The position numbers and the translations under genes are program-made. DNA of 64,000 bases, taken from NCBI RefSeq assembly GCF_003112555.1, contig NZ_BEWB01000008.1, forward strand, positions 463,471-527,470, written 5' to 3'. The stretch comes from Streptomyces coelicoflavus. GTDB taxonomy: Bacteria > Actinomycetota > Actinomycetes > Streptomycetales > Streptomycetaceae. Below the pieces are notes generated by a model. It was not told where the DNA came from. It did no database searches and saw only the letters and a program-made list of their open reading frames with translations. Shown piece by piece: positions 32,804-42,153 of the stretch (its first letter is position 1; every line of letters begins with the position of its first letter).

Positions 32804-33811
32804 TCAGATGGCGGCTTGCACGTCGTTGCGGTTCAGCCAGCGGCGGTAGACGGAGGTGAACACGATGAGGAGGGACAGCAGCAGGACGCCGTACGTCGCG
32901 GACTGGGCGTAGTCTCGCGGAGTCTGTCCGAAGCCGAGGTAGTAGGCCCAGGTGACCAGGATCTGCGCGTCCGGCGCGGTGTTGCCGAAGAGCAGGAAGA
33001 TGATCGCGAACTGGTTGAACGTCCAGATCACGCCGAGCAGCACGACCGTGGAGCTGACCGACCTGAGCCCGGGCAGGGTCACGTTGCGGAACTGCTGCCA
33101 GGCGTTCGCGCCGTCCATCTCCGCTGCTTCGTACAGCGTCGAGTCGATCGACTGCAGGCCGCCGAGGAGCGAGACCATCATGAAGGGCACACCGCACCAG
33201 GTGTTGACCATGATGGCGGCGATCTGCTGGAAGAGCGGATCCTCCAGCCAGGCCGGCGAGGGCATCCCGAGCGCGTCGAGCGTCGTGTTGACGACGCCGG
33301 CATCGGCGAGCATGAAGCGCCAGGCGAAGACGGTGACGAACGTCGGCACGGCCCACGGCAGGATGAGCATCATCCGGTAGGCGGTGCGGCCGCGCAGCCC
33401 CTTCTGGTTGAGCAGCAGGGCCAGGCCGAGACCGAGACCGTAGTGCAGCGCGACGCAGGCGGCCGTCCAGACGATGGTCCAGATGAAGTGGGACCAGAAG
33501 CGGTCGTACGCCGTCGGTCCCCACAGGATGTCGGCGTAGTTGTCGAGGCCGATGAACTTGTAGGTGGCGTCGATGTGGTTGACGCCGATGGTGCGGGCGG
33601 AGTTGAGGCTCGTGGCGTCCGTCAGCGTCAGATAGAAGCCCCGGACCAGCGGATACAGCACGATGACGGCGAGCACGACAACGACCGGGGCGATCATCGC
33701 GTAGGCGTACCAGTGCTTCTGGTAGCCGCTCTTGAGACGGGTGATGAGGCCCGGACGCCGGCCGCGGTCGTCACCACTGGGTGCGGCCGGGCGCTCCACG
33801 GCGACAGTCAT
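32804..33811 (-). CDS. malF: Maltose/maltodextrin ABC permease MalF
   Basis: 335 residues from ATG 33811 (AAGGTG eight bases upstream). Hydrophobic segments start at MIAPVVVVLAVIVLYPLVRGFYLTLTD. The EAA loop is LYEAAEMDGANAWQQFRNVTLPGL. Located 22 bases before malG. The family imports maltose and longer dextrins; in acarbose producers the equivalent transporter (GacHFG) also binds acarbose homologues. Confidence 0.93.
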   Translation of the reverse strand: MTVAVERPAAPSGDDRGRRPGLITRLKSGYQKHWYAYAMIAPVVVVLAVIVLYPLVRGFYLTLTDATSLNSARTIGVNHIDATYKFIGLDNYADILWGPTAYDRFWSHFIWTIVWTAACVALHYGLGLGLALLLNQKGLRGRTAYRMMLILPWAVPTFVTVFAWRFMLADAGVVNTTLDALGMPSPAWLEDPLFQQIAAIMVNTWCGVPFMMVSLLGGLQSIDSTLYEAAEMDGANAWQQFRNVTLPGLRSVSSTVVLLGVIWTFNQFAIIFLLFGNTAPDAQILVTWAYYLGFGQTPRDYAQSATYGVLLLSLLIVFTSVYRRWLNRNDVQAAI

Positions 33812-33846
33812 GAGGAAACACCTTCTGGTCTGGGGCGGGTGTAACG

Positions 33847-33898
33847 GGTGCCGCGGCCCGCCACGCGGGGCGGGCTGTTGGGGCGGGGCCGCGGCACC
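33847..33898 (-). promoter_or_regulatory. Stem-loop in the malE-malF intergenic region
   Basis: GGTGCCGCGGCC (33847-33858) pairs perfectly with GGCCGCGGCACC (33887-33898), enclosing a 28-base GC-rich loop. It fills the 113-base gap between malE and malF. Such hairpins usually protect the upstream binding-protein message or cause partial termination, which gives more MalE than permease. Confidence 0.65.
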
Positions 33899-33924
33899 TG
33901 ATCGGGGAGCGCTCGATCAGCGCG

Positions 33925-35199
33925 TCACTTGCTGAAGCCGTCGGGCAGGAGCTTGCCGTACTGGACCTCGACGGAGGACAGGACTGCGTCGAGGCTCTTC
34001 TTGCCACTGGCCGCCTTGGGCAGCTCCTGGTCGAGCGGCCCCCACAGCGAGCTGTACTCGGGCAGCTCGGGCCGCGGCTGGGCGGCGGAGAGCACCTTCT
34101 GGAATCCGGCGAGGCCGGGGTCGGCGGTCACCTTCTCGGTGTACGCGTCCGAGCGCGTGGGCAGCGTCGAGTTCTTCAGGGCGATCTGCTCCTGCGTCTT
34201 CGCGGAGGTCATCCACTTGACGAACTGCAGGGCCGCGTCCTGGTGGGCCTTGTCGGATCCGGCGTAGACGGACAGGTTGTGGCCGCCCGTCGGAGCGGCC
34301 GCCTTGCCGGTGGAACCGGCCGGGACGGTGGCGACACCGAGGTTGTTCTTGTCCTTGAACGCGGTGCCCTTGTAGAAGTTCGTGATCTCCCAGGGACCCT
34401 CGATGGTCATGGCGACCTTGCCGTTGACGAACGCGTCCTGGCGGTGCGCGTACGAGTCGGCCGTGACGTCCGCCTTGTGCAGGCCCTTGCCGTTGAACAG
34501 GCTCAGCCAGGTCTCGGCCGCCTTCTGTCCCTTGGCGGAGTTCACCGTGATCTTCTTGGCCTCGGCGTCGACCGTGTCGGTGCCCTCGCCCAGGAGGAAC
34601 GGCTCGAGGTAGTAGCCCTTCTCGGAACCGAAGAACCCGTCGACGCCGGTCTTGTCCTTGACGGTGGCGGCGGCCTTCTTCAGCTCGTCCCAGGTCTTGG
34701 GCGCCTCGCTGATGCCCGCCTTCTCGAAGAGCTCCTTGTTGTACACGAGCGCGAGCGTGTCGGTGAGCAGCGGAACACCGTACGTCTTGCCCTCGTACTG
34801 GGCCTGCTTCATCAGGTTCGGCTGGAACTTATCCTGCTCGTCGAGCGCCACGGTGCCGTCGAGCGGCAGCAGGTAGCTCTTCTTCGCGAAGGCCGGGGTC
34901 CAGCCGACCTCGGCACGAATCACGTCGGGTGCGCCGCTGGCGCCGGCCGCCGTGTCGAACTTGTTCTGGGCCTGGTCGAAGGGGACGTTGACGTATTTGA
35001 CCTTGACGTCCGGGTTGGCCTTCTCGAAGTCCTTGATCAGGGCCTTGTACGTGGGCGCCTCGTTGGTGGCGTTCGACGTGTCCCACCATGTGATGGTCAC
35101 GGGGCCGGAGGCCTTGCCCCCGTCATCGCTTCCGCCGCAGGCCGTCGCCGCGAGTGCGAGGGACGCCACCACCGCGGTGGTCACTATGCCACGCCGCAT
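33925..35199 (-). CDS. malE: Maltose/maltodextrin-binding lipoprotein (MalE/GacH-like)
   Basis: 424 residues from ATG 35199 (AGGAGAT upstream). The lipoprotein signal ends at ATACGGS, Cys near residue 21. The mature protein is a family-1 sugar-binding protein (ITWWDTSNATNEAPTYKALIKDFEKANPDVKV, GVPLLTDTLALVYNKELFEKAG, GPWEITNFYKGTAF). It delivers dextrins to MalFG. GacH, the characterised homologue from an acarbose-producing Streptomyces, binds acarbose and longer homologues, so this protein may recycle the inhibitor made by the adjacent cluster. First gene of the operon, divergent from malR. Confidence 0.92.
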   Translation of the reverse strand: MRRGIVTTAVVASLALAATACGGSDDGGKASGPVTITWWDTSNATNEAPTYKALIKDFEKANPDVKVKYVNVPFDQAQNKFDTAAGASGAPDVIRAEVGWTPAFAKKSYLLPLDGTVALDEQDKFQPNLMKQAQYEGKTYGVPLLTDTLALVYNKELFEKAGISEAPKTWDELKKAAATVKDKTGVDGFFGSEKGYYLEPFLLGEGTDTVDAEAKKITVNSAKGQKAAETWLSLFNGKGLHKADVTADSYAHRQDAFVNGKVAMTIEGPWEITNFYKGTAFKDKNNLGVATVPAGSTGKAAAPTGGHNLSVYAGSDKAHQDAALQFVKWMTSAKTQEQIALKNSTLPTRSDAYTEKVTADPGLAGFQKVLSAAQPRPELPEYSSLWGPLDQELPKAASGKKSLDAVLSSVEVQYGKLLPDGFSK

Positions 35200-35334
35200 G
35201 AGATCTCCTAGAGGGTGAAGGCCCGTGAGTGGGCGAGGAACGGTCCCGTCCGTACCTCTGGCCGACTTGCCGACTGAGCCGTCGCGGCCACCGGGCGACG
35301 TGAACGTAACAGTGGAGAAAGACTGGCGAAAGAC

Positions 35335-35358
35335 GTTGCGCGAATTTTCTGCAAGAAC
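35335..35358. promoter_or_regulatory. Operator-like motifs in the malE-malR divergent region
   Basis: GTTGCGCGAA and TTCTGCAAGAAC lie at 35335-35344 and 35347-35358, inside the 404-base gap 35200-35603 that must contain the malE and malR promoters. They share the TTGC/GCAAG core with the sites before the alpha-amylase and the protein inhibitor. No other gene was found in this gap. Confidence 0.55.
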
Positions 35359-35603
35359 TGCCCATCGTTACTTCTTCGTAACCCATCAGTTGCTGACGGA
35401 ATACTTGACGTCCCGCGCATCCTTGGCATGCAGTGACGCGAATCACCGCAAAACAGACGATGATGGGCCCGGTCCGCCCAACAGCTTCTCTCTTCGCGCC
35501 GCACGGGGCTGCAAGGTATTCCGCAAGGACACCGGCTACACCATCACGGTGGCCGTCCGGTGCTGGTGGGCTTTCCCTCTGGTAACGGGTAGAGTCCCTG
35601 TCC

Positions 35604-36632
35604 ATGACCGCGCGGCTCTCCGACATCGCAGCCCAGGCGGGAGTCAGTGAAGCCACCGTCAGTCGCGTGCTCAACGGCAAGCCAGGAGTGGCCACCGGCA
35701 CCCGCGAGTCCGTCATGGCGGCACTCGACGTACTCGGGTACGAGCGACCGCCGCGGTTGCGCACCCGAAGCGCCGGCCTGGTGGGCCTGATCACCCCCGA
35801 GCTGGACAATCCCATTTTCCCCGCGCTCGCCCAGGTCATCGGCCAGGCGCTCACGCGCCAGGGATACACGCCGGTCCTCGCCACCCAGACTCCGGGCGGC
35901 TCGACCGAGGACGAACTCACCGAGATGCTGGTGGAACGCAGCGTTTCCGGCATCATCTACGTCTCCGGGCTGCACGCCGACACCACCGCCGACACCCAGA
36001 GGTACGACCAACTCCGCGGTCAGGGCATACCGTTCGTGCTCGTCAACGGGTTCTCGGCGCACATCGAGGCCCCTTTCGTATCCACCGACGACCATGCCGC
36101 GACGCGCTTGGCCGTGCAGCACCTCGCCTCGCTCGGCCACACGCGGATCGGCCTCGCCGTCGGCCCGCGCCGGTTCGTCCCGGTGCAACGCAAGATCGCG
36201 GGCTTCCTGGCCGGGATGTCCGGGTATCTGGGCCTGAGTGAGGAACAGGGCGAGGAGCTTGTGCAGCACTCCCTCTTCACCATGGAGGGGGGCCAGGCAG
36301 CGGGTACTGCGCTCCTTGCGCAAGGTTGCACGGCCATCGTCTGCGCCAGCGACATGATGGCGCTGGGCGCCATCCGAGCCGCCCGCCAAGCCGGCTGCCG
36401 GGTCCCCCAGGACGTCTCCGTGGTCGGCTTCGACGATTCTCCGCTGATCGCTTTCACCGACCCGCCCCTCACCACCATTCGTCAGCCGGTGCATGCCATG
36501 GGCCAGGCCGCCGTCCGCGCGGTTCTCGAGGAGATCGGCGGAACCCCCGCGCCCCACACCGAGTTCATGTTCATGCCCGAGCTCGTGGTACGCGGCTCGA
36601 CCACCGCGGCGCCCATCACCCGCCCCCGCTGA
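35604..36632 (+). CDS. malR: LacI-family maltose repressor MalR
   Basis: 342 residues from ATG 35604. The DNA-binding domain begins at once (ARLSDIAAQAGVSEATVSRVLNGKPGV). The effector domain has GLVGLITPELDNPIFPALAQV and GFDDSPLIAFTDPPLTTIRQP. Position and orientation, divergent from malEFG, match the known Streptomyces malR locus. It probably represses malE, the secreted amylases and perhaps the adjoining cluster in the absence of maltodextrins. It ends 17 bases from the convergent acbB-type gene. Confidence 0.92.
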   Translation: MTARLSDIAAQAGVSEATVSRVLNGKPGVATGTRESVMAALDVLGYERPPRLRTRSAGLVGLITPELDNPIFPALAQVIGQALTRQGYTPVLATQTPGGSTEDELTEMLVERSVSGIIYVSGLHADTTADTQRYDQLRGQGIPFVLVNGFSAHIEAPFVSTDDHAATRLAVQHLASLGHTRIGLAVGPRRFVPVQRKIAGFLAGMSGYLGLSEEQGEELVQHSLFTMEGGQAAGTALLAQGCTAIVCASDMMALGAIRAARQAGCRVPQDVSVVGFDDSPLIAFTDPPLTTIRQPVHAMGQAAVRAVLEEIGGTPAPHTEFMFMPELVVRGSTTAAPITRPR

Positions 36633-36649
36633 TCCTTCCGGGGAACCGG

Positions 36650-37627
36650 TCAGGCTGACTCGTACAGCGGTCGCCACCAGTGCGGGTGCTCGCGGTACCA
36701 GGTCACCGTCCGCGCGAGCGCCCGCTCGAAATCGCCGGACGGTCGGTAGCCGAGTTCCTGGGTGATACGCGTGTGGTCCACCGCGTAGCGGCGGTCGTGC
36801 CCCTTGCGGTCCTCCACGTGCTCGATGCGGTCGGGGCCGGCACCGCACAGTTCGAGCAGCCGGTGGGTCAGGTCGAGGTTGGTCAGTGAGGTACCGCCAC
36901 CGATGTTGTAGACGCGACCGGCGCGGCCCGCCGTGCGGACGAGTTCGATGCCCCGCACGTGGTCGTCGACCGACAGCCAGTCCCGCACCTGCAGCCCGTC
37001 CCCGTAGACCGGGACCTTGCCGCCGCTGAACAGCGCCGCCACAAAGCGCGGGATCAGCTTCTCGGGATGCTGGTAGGCACCGAAGTTGTTCGAACAGCGT
37101 GTCACCCGGACGTCCAGGCCGTGCGTGCGGTGATGAGCCAGTGCCACGTGGTCGGCGGCGGCCTTGGACGCCGCGTAGGGCGAGTTGGGGCTCAGCGGGG
37201 AGTCCTCCGTGGCGGCGCCGGCCGGCAGGTCGCCGTACACCTCGTCGGTGGAGACCTGGACGAAGGTGCGGGTGCCCTGTCGGAGCACGGCGTCGAGGAG
37301 AGTCTGGGTGCCCATGACGTTGGTGCGGGTGAAGGCCGCGCCGGAGGCGATCGACCGGTCGACGTGGGACTCGGCCGCGAAGTGCACGATGTCCTCGTGT
37401 TGAGCGGCGAGCCGCTCCACCGAACGGGCATCCAGCACGTCGCCGTGTACGAAGGACAGCCGAGGGTCGCCGGTGACGGATTCCAGGCGGGTGAGGCTGC
37501 CGGCGTACGTGAGGGCGTCGAGCACGGTCACCTCGATGCCCGGTGGCCCGGCCGGCCCCAGCAGGGCACGAACGTATGCGGAGCCGATGAAGCCGGCTCC
37601 GCCGGTGACGAGGATGCGTCGGGTCAT
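36650..37627 (-). CDS. acbB: dTDP-glucose 4,6-dehydratase (AcbB-like)
   Basis: 325 residues from ATG 37627. Extended SDR with the NAD motif VTGGAGFIGSAYVR, HFAAESHVDRSI, active-site STDEVYG and SPYAASKAAADH (Tyr/Lys pair), plus RCSNNFGAYQHPEKLIP. It converts dTDP-glucose to dTDP-4-keto-6-deoxyglucose, the precursor of the 4-amino-4,6-dideoxyglucose unit of acarviose. Follows acbA by 77 bases on the same strand. Confidence 0.93.
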   Translation of the reverse strand: MTRRILVTGGAGFIGSAYVRALLGPAGPPGIEVTVLDALTYAGSLTRLESVTGDPRLSFVHGDVLDARSVERLAAQHEDIVHFAAESHVDRSIASGAAFTRTNVMGTQTLLDAVLRQGTRTFVQVSTDEVYGDLPAGAATEDSPLSPNSPYAASKAAADHVALAHHRTHGLDVRVTRCSNNFGAYQHPEKLIPRFVAALFSGGKVPVYGDGLQVRDWLSVDDHVRGIELVRTAGRAGRVYNIGGGTSLTNLDLTHRLLELCGAGPDRIEHVEDRKGHDRRYAVDHTRITQELGYRPSGDFERALARTVTWYREHPHWWRPLYESA

Positions 37628-37704
37628 GAGGTCGTGTGCACCTTGTCCTTGGAGTGGTCGTCGACGGTGGCGGGGCGCATCGGTGCGTTCCGGCCGGCAG
37701 GCTG

Positions 37705-38778
37705 TCACGAAGTGAGGTGGACCCTGCTGTCGTCCCCGATGACGAGCCTGTGCGAGCGCGACAGCCGCGGGGACGCCACGACGACCGCGCCGCGGCCTAT
37801 GAGGGAGTCCTCGATGCGTGGGGCGCCCGCGATCCGTGCCCCGGGCAGCAGAACCGAGTGGGCGATCGCGCTGTCCTCGATGCGGCAGTCCTCACCGACC
37901 GCGGTATAGGGCCCGATCATGGAGTCGGTGACCACTGTTCCGGCGCCGATGATCGCCGGACCTGTGATCCGTGAGCCCCGCACCACGGCTCCCTCGGCGA
38001 CGAGGACCCGTCCGCGTACCGTGCTCTCGGCGTCGACCTTGCCCTCGATGCCTCCGGTCACGGTATCCAGGACGTGCCGGTTGACCTCCAGCATGTCGTC
38101 GACGCTGCCGGTGTCCCGCCAGGGCGCCGCCGTGGTCTCCGCGCGCACTGGAAGCCCCTGGTCGATCATCCACTGGACGGCATGGGTGATCTCCAGTTCC
38201 CCGCGGGCGGAGGGGGAGATGGACCGGACCGCCTCGTGCACGGCGGCGGTGAAGGCGTAGACGCCCACGAGGGCCAGATCGCTGCGCGGGTGTTCGGGCT
38301 TCTCCTCCAGCCGCAGCACCCTGCCTTCGTCACCTCCCTCGACTTCGGCCACACCGAAGGCGGTCGGGTCGGCGACCCGCGTCAACAGCAGCCGGGCCGC
38401 CGCCCGTTCGGTCCGGGCTCGCCGCAGGAACCCGGTGACCCCTTCGGGCAGGTAGTTGTCGCCGAGGTAGAGGAGGAAGTCGTCGTCGCCCAGGAAGTCG
38501 CGGGCGATCCGCACCGCATGGGCGAGGCCCAGGGGGCGGTGCTGGCGCAGGTAGGTGACCCGCAGGCCGAAGGCCGAGCCGTCTCCGACCACCCGGCGGA
38601 TCTCCCTCTCGTGGGAGCCGACGACGATGCCCGTCTCGGCGATTCCGGCGGCCGCCAGCGCGTCGAGCGCGTAGGAGAGAACCGGCCGGTTGGCTATCGG
38701 CATCAGCTGCTTGGCACCGGTGTGGGTGAAGGGACGCAGTCTGCTACCCGTCCCGCCTGCCAGGAGCAGGGCCTTCAC
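37705..38778 (-). CDS. acbA: Glucose-1-phosphate thymidylyltransferase (AcbA/StrD-like)
   Basis: 357 residues from GTG 38778 with GGAGGT just upstream. The nucleotidyltransferase core has LLLAGGTGSRLRPFTHTGAKQLMPIANRP, YLGDNYL and EEKPEHPRSDLALVGVY. A C-terminal left-handed beta-helix of about 100 residues follows (RVLVAEGAVVRGSRITGPAIIGAGTVV). This long form is the one found in antibiotic sugar clusters. It makes dTDP-glucose for AcbB. Divergent from the 14-gene operon. Confidence 0.92.
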   Translation of the reverse strand: MKALLLAGGTGSRLRPFTHTGAKQLMPIANRPVLSYALDALAAAGIAETGIVVGSHEREIRRVVGDGSAFGLRVTYLRQHRPLGLAHAVRIARDFLGDDDFLLYLGDNYLPEGVTGFLRRARTERAAARLLLTRVADPTAFGVAEVEGGDEGRVLRLEEKPEHPRSDLALVGVYAFTAAVHEAVRSISPSARGELEITHAVQWMIDQGLPVRAETTAAPWRDTGSVDDMLEVNRHVLDTVTGGIEGKVDAESTVRGRVLVAEGAVVRGSRITGPAIIGAGTVVTDSMIGPYTAVGEDCRIEDSAIAHSVLLPGARIAGAPRIEDSLIGRGAVVVASPRLSRSHRLVIGDDSRVHLTS

Positions 38779-38898
38779 ACGGACCTCCGGCGGGGCGGTT
38801 CTTGCGGTGAGTGCGGTCGCACTGACTCCTCCTCGGTCCAGCTCGGTGAGCGGGGCGCATTTCGACTCAAGCAGAGTTCGCAACACCGTGCAAGGCGC

Positions 38899-38915
38899 TT
38901 CTGAAATTTTCAGAA
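38899..38915. promoter_or_regulatory. Perfect 8-base inverted repeat in the acbA-acbV divergent promoter region
   Basis: TTCTGAAA (38899-38906), one T, then TTTCAGAA (38908-38915). It is flanked by GTGCAAG (38889-38895) and CTTGC (38920-38924). This AT-rich 233-base gap should contain both promoters of the cluster, and the palindrome is a likely operator. Confidence 0.55.
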
Positions 38916-39011
38916 ACGACTTGCTGAGATCGTCGCCACGGTGTTTCACTCGGAGTCCTCACCAACCAAAACCCTTGCTCCACAGCTCAGTTCACACCGT
39001 AGGGAGCCGCC

Positions 39012-40310
39012 GTGAGGCACCAGCACCACCAGCTCGACCAGTTGGAGCGGGAGGAGTTGCGCCTGGCACCCGGAGCCTCCGAGGAGGCGACCGCGGGACG
39101 ACGGGTCTTCGCCGAAGGACGCGGCCCCGTACTGACCGACCTGGACGGCAACCAGTACCTCGACTTCGCCGCCGGCACCCTCACGCAGTCCCTCGGGCAC
39201 ACCCATCCCGAGGTGGTCGAGGCGCTCACCGCCCAGGCACACCGGCTGTGGAACGTGCACGACACCGCCACGCCCGACCGGGCGCGGCTCCTCGACACCC
39301 TGGCCCGGCTGCTTCCCGAACACCTCGACACATACGCGCTGTTCTCCACCGGTGCCGAGGTGGTCGAGGCCGCCCTGCGCGTCGTACAGGCGACCGCACC
39401 ACCGGGACGCAACCGGATCGGCGCGCTGCGGCACGGCTTCCACGGCAAAACGCTGGGGGCACGGATGCTCGTGCACTGGGACATCGGTCACCAGTCGTTC
39501 GCGGGCAACAGCGTGCTCGGCTACGCGCCCTACTGCTACCGGTGTCCGCTGGACCTGGAGTACCCGTCCTGCGGTGTGCGCTGCGCGTCGCTGGTACGCC
39601 GCCACATCACCGACAAGCCCAGCACGTCGGCCCTGGTCTTCGAGCCGGTGCTCGGCGCGGCCGGCGTCATCGTGCCGCCGGCCGGCTACTGGGACCAGAT
39701 CGCCGACGCCTGCCGGTCAAGCGGTGTGCTGCTCGTCGCCGACGAGGTGCTCACGGGCGGCGGTCGCACCGGCGCCTTCCTGGCCAGTGACCGCGTCGGG
39801 GTGGAGCCGGATCTGGTGGCCATGTCGAAGGGCATGGCGAACGGCTTCCCCTTCGCCGTGCTCGCGGGCCGCCACGACCTGCTGCACGATCCCGCCGCGG
39901 CGACACCGGGTGCGTACGCCTCCACCTATGCGAGCAACCCGCTCGGGATAGCGGCCGCACGCGCGACCCTGGAGGTCATCGAGCGGGACCGCCTGATCGA
40001 ACAGGTGGACCGTCTCGGCGAGGTGCTCGGTGACCGGCTCCGAGCACTGCACGACCGGTTCGAGAACCTCGGGGAGGTGCGCGGGCTCGGGCTGCTGTGG
40101 GGCCTGGAGTTCGTGACCGACCGGGCCAGCCGCACCCCCTCCCCCGCACTCGCGCGCTCCGTGTACACGACCGCGCTGGATCTGGGGCTGCGGGTCGCGC
40201 TCGGCGGGCACGTGCTGCGCATCGCACCACCCTTCACGATCGACGAGGCGCTGGTGGACGAGGGTGTCGGACTGCTCGCGAAGGCGATCGAACAGGCGGT
40301 GGACGCGTGA
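39012..40310 (+). CDS. acbV: Class III PLP aminotransferase (AcbV-like)
   Basis: 432 residues from GTG 39012 (GGGAG six bases upstream). Class III signatures are HGFHGKTLGARML, EPVLGAAGVIVPPAGYW, LLVADEVLTGGGRTG and AMSKGMANGFP, with the PLP lysine in SKG. In acarbose biosynthesis the AcbV enzyme aminates dTDP-4-keto-6-deoxyglucose at C4. The neighbouring acbA and acbB genes support the same role. First gene of a nearly gapless operon running to 57387. Confidence 0.88.
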   Translation: MRHQHHQLDQLEREELRLAPGASEEATAGRRVFAEGRGPVLTDLDGNQYLDFAAGTLTQSLGHTHPEVVEALTAQAHRLWNVHDTATPDRARLLDTLARLLPEHLDTYALFSTGAEVVEAALRVVQATAPPGRNRIGALRHGFHGKTLGARMLVHWDIGHQSFAGNSVLGYAPYCYRCPLDLEYPSCGVRCASLVRRHITDKPSTSALVFEPVLGAAGVIVPPAGYWDQIADACRSSGVLLVADEVLTGGGRTGAFLASDRVGVEPDLVAMSKGMANGFPFAVLAGRHDLLHDPAAATPGAYASTYASNPLGIAAARATLEVIERDRLIEQVDRLGEVLGDRLRALHDRFENLGEVRGLGLLWGLEFVTDRASRTPSPALARSVYTTALDLGLRVALGGHVLRIAPPFTIDEALVDEGVGLLAKAIEQAVDA

Positions 40311-41332
40311 TCGTCGCACACGAACTGGTCAAGGAGTTCAAGATCCCGGAGCGGCGGCCGGGCCTGGCGGGCTCGCTCGCCACCCTCTTCACCCGCAGAC
40401 ACCGGGTGGTACGCGCCGTGGACGGCGTCTCCTTCGAGATCCCGGCCGGCTCACGCACCGCCTACATCGGCGCGAACGGCGCCGGCAAGTCCACCACCAT
40501 CAAGATGCTCACCGGCATCACGACCCCCACGGCGGGGTACTGCCGGGTGCGCGGCATAGAGCCGTATCGCCACCGGCAGCGCAACGCCCGGTCCATCGGG
40601 GTCGTCTTCGGGCAGCGCAGCCAGCTGTGGTGGGACCTGTCCGTGCCGGACTCGTTCCGCATCCTGCGGCGGATCTACGACATCCCGGACCCCGTCTACC
40701 GGCGCAACCTGGCCCTGTACCGCGACCTCCTCGACATCGACGCGCTCGGGACCACACCGGTGCGGCAGCTGAGCCTCGGACAGCGCATGCGCGCGGAGAT
40801 CGCGGCGAGCCTGCTGCACGACCCGGCGGTGGTGTTCTGGGACGAACCCACGATCGGGCTCGACATGGTGCTCAAGGAGGCCGTGCGCGAACTGGTCAAC
40901 CACGCTCACCGCGAGCTGGGCACCACCGTCGTACTGACCAGTCACGACATCGCCGACATCGCGGCCATCTGCGACAGCGCCCTGGTGGTGGACCGGGGCC
41001 GGGTGGTGCATCAGGGCAGCATCCAGGACCTGTTGCGCTCGGCCGACCGGCGTGCCGTCCTCTTCGACCACCGCGACCCGATCGCGCCGGACGCCGCTTG
41101 CGCGATCGTGGAGCAGGGACTGCCCGGGGTGCGGGCCACGGTGGTCGACGGCGGCCGCGTCCACGTCGACTACCCCGCGACGGAGTTCACCTCCCGCCGC
41201 GTACTCGCCTTCCTCCTGGAACGCTTCGACCTGGCCGACTGCTACGCGCCCGAGCCCGACCTCGAGGACGTGCTGCGCCAGATTTACGGGCAGCGACGTG
41301 ACGCGGCCCTCCGTGAGGTGGACGCCGCGTGA
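40307..41332 (+). CDS. acbW: ABC-2 exporter ATPase (AcbW-like)
   Basis: 341 residues from GTG 40307, overlapping the aminotransferase stop (GTGA). Walker A GANGAGKST, signature LSLGQRMRAE, Walker B VVFWDEPT, with the GVVFGQRSQLWWDL motif of the polysaccharide/ABC-2 export branch. The last 80 residues are an extra regulatory domain. With the next two genes it forms a complete exporter equal in layout to AcbWXY of acarbose producers. Confidence 0.9.
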   Translation: MIVAHELVKEFKIPERRPGLAGSLATLFTRRHRVVRAVDGVSFEIPAGSRTAYIGANGAGKSTTIKMLTGITTPTAGYCRVRGIEPYRHRQRNARSIGVVFGQRSQLWWDLSVPDSFRILRRIYDIPDPVYRRNLALYRDLLDIDALGTTPVRQLSLGQRMRAEIAASLLHDPAVVFWDEPTIGLDMVLKEAVRELVNHAHRELGTTVVLTSHDIADIAAICDSALVVDRGRVVHQGSIQDLLRSADRRAVLFDHRDPIAPDAACAIVEQGLPGVRATVVDGGRVHVDYPATEFTSRRVLAFLLERFDLADCYAPEPDLEDVLRQIYGQRRDAALREVDAA

Positions 41333-42153
41333 AGCCACCCACGATGCGCGCGGTGCGGGCCTACCTCCCGTTCGCGACAGGAGGGCTGCAGTCACTCCTG
41401 CAGTACCGCTCAATGTTCGTGATCACCGGCATGACCGCGGCCGCGGGCGCGGCCGTCACCGTGTTCCTGTGGCGCGCCGTCTACGCGGACACTCCGGCGG
41501 ACGGTGGGCCGGGCGGCTTCACCCTCACGGGCATCACCACCTACCTCTTGGTCGCGCAGGTGCTCCAGGTACTGCACACCAACCGGGTGGACGACGAGGT
41601 CGCCGCCGAGGTCTACCGCGGGGACGTGGCCGTGATGCTGGTGCGCCCTGTCAGCTATCCGCTGGTGCGGTTCTTCGCCAGCCTGCCGGTCGTCGCGGCG
41701 AACGCGGTGCTCGTCGCGGTGCCGGTCCTGGTCCTCTTCGCCCTCCTGGTACCTCTCACGGTGCCGCGTCCAGGCGACGTGGCCCTGTTCGCGCTGTCCA
41801 CCGTGTTCTCGGTGCTCATCGCGTTCTGCGTCAACCTGCTCACCGGCATGACCGGCTTCGTCACCACGAACACCTGGGGCGTCCGCATGGTCAAGCAGAG
41901 TGTGGTCGCCTTCTTCGCCGGGCAGTTGGTGCCGATCGCGCTGATGCCGCAGCCACTGGCGGCCCTCGCCCGTTGGCTGCCGTTCCGGGGCATGGTCGAC
42001 GGCCCGCTGACGCTGCTCCTGGGCCGCTACGACGGCGCCGCCGGGGCACTGCAGGTCCTGGTGCAGCAGGTGGGCTGGGTCCTGGGGCTCGGGGCCGTGT
42101 GTGCCGTGCTGTGGCGGGCGGCACTCGGCCGGCTGGAGGTGCTCGGCGGATGA
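41329..42153 (+). CDS. acbX: ABC-2 exporter permease 1 (AcbX-like)
   Basis: 274 residues from GTG 41329, overlapping by GTGA. About six membrane segments (MFVITGMTAAAGAAVTVFLWRAVYA, YPLVRFFASLPVVAANAVLVAVPVLVLFALLVP, GAVCAVLWRAALG). The YRGDVAVMLVRPVSYPL loop after the second segment is typical of this ABC-2 subfamily. It forms half of the export pore for the cluster product. Confidence 0.87.
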   Translation: MKPPTMRAVRAYLPFATGGLQSLLQYRSMFVITGMTAAAGAAVTVFLWRAVYADTPADGGPGGFTLTGITTYLLVAQVLQVLHTNRVDDEVAAEVYRGDVAVMLVRPVSYPLVRFFASLPVVAANAVLVAVPVLVLFALLVPLTVPRPGDVALFALSTVFSVLIAFCVNLLTGMTGFVTTNTWGVRMVKQSVVAFFAGQLVPIALMPQPLAALARWLPFRGMVDGPLTLLLGRYDGAAGALQVLVQQVGWVLGLGAVCAVLWRAALGRLEVLGG

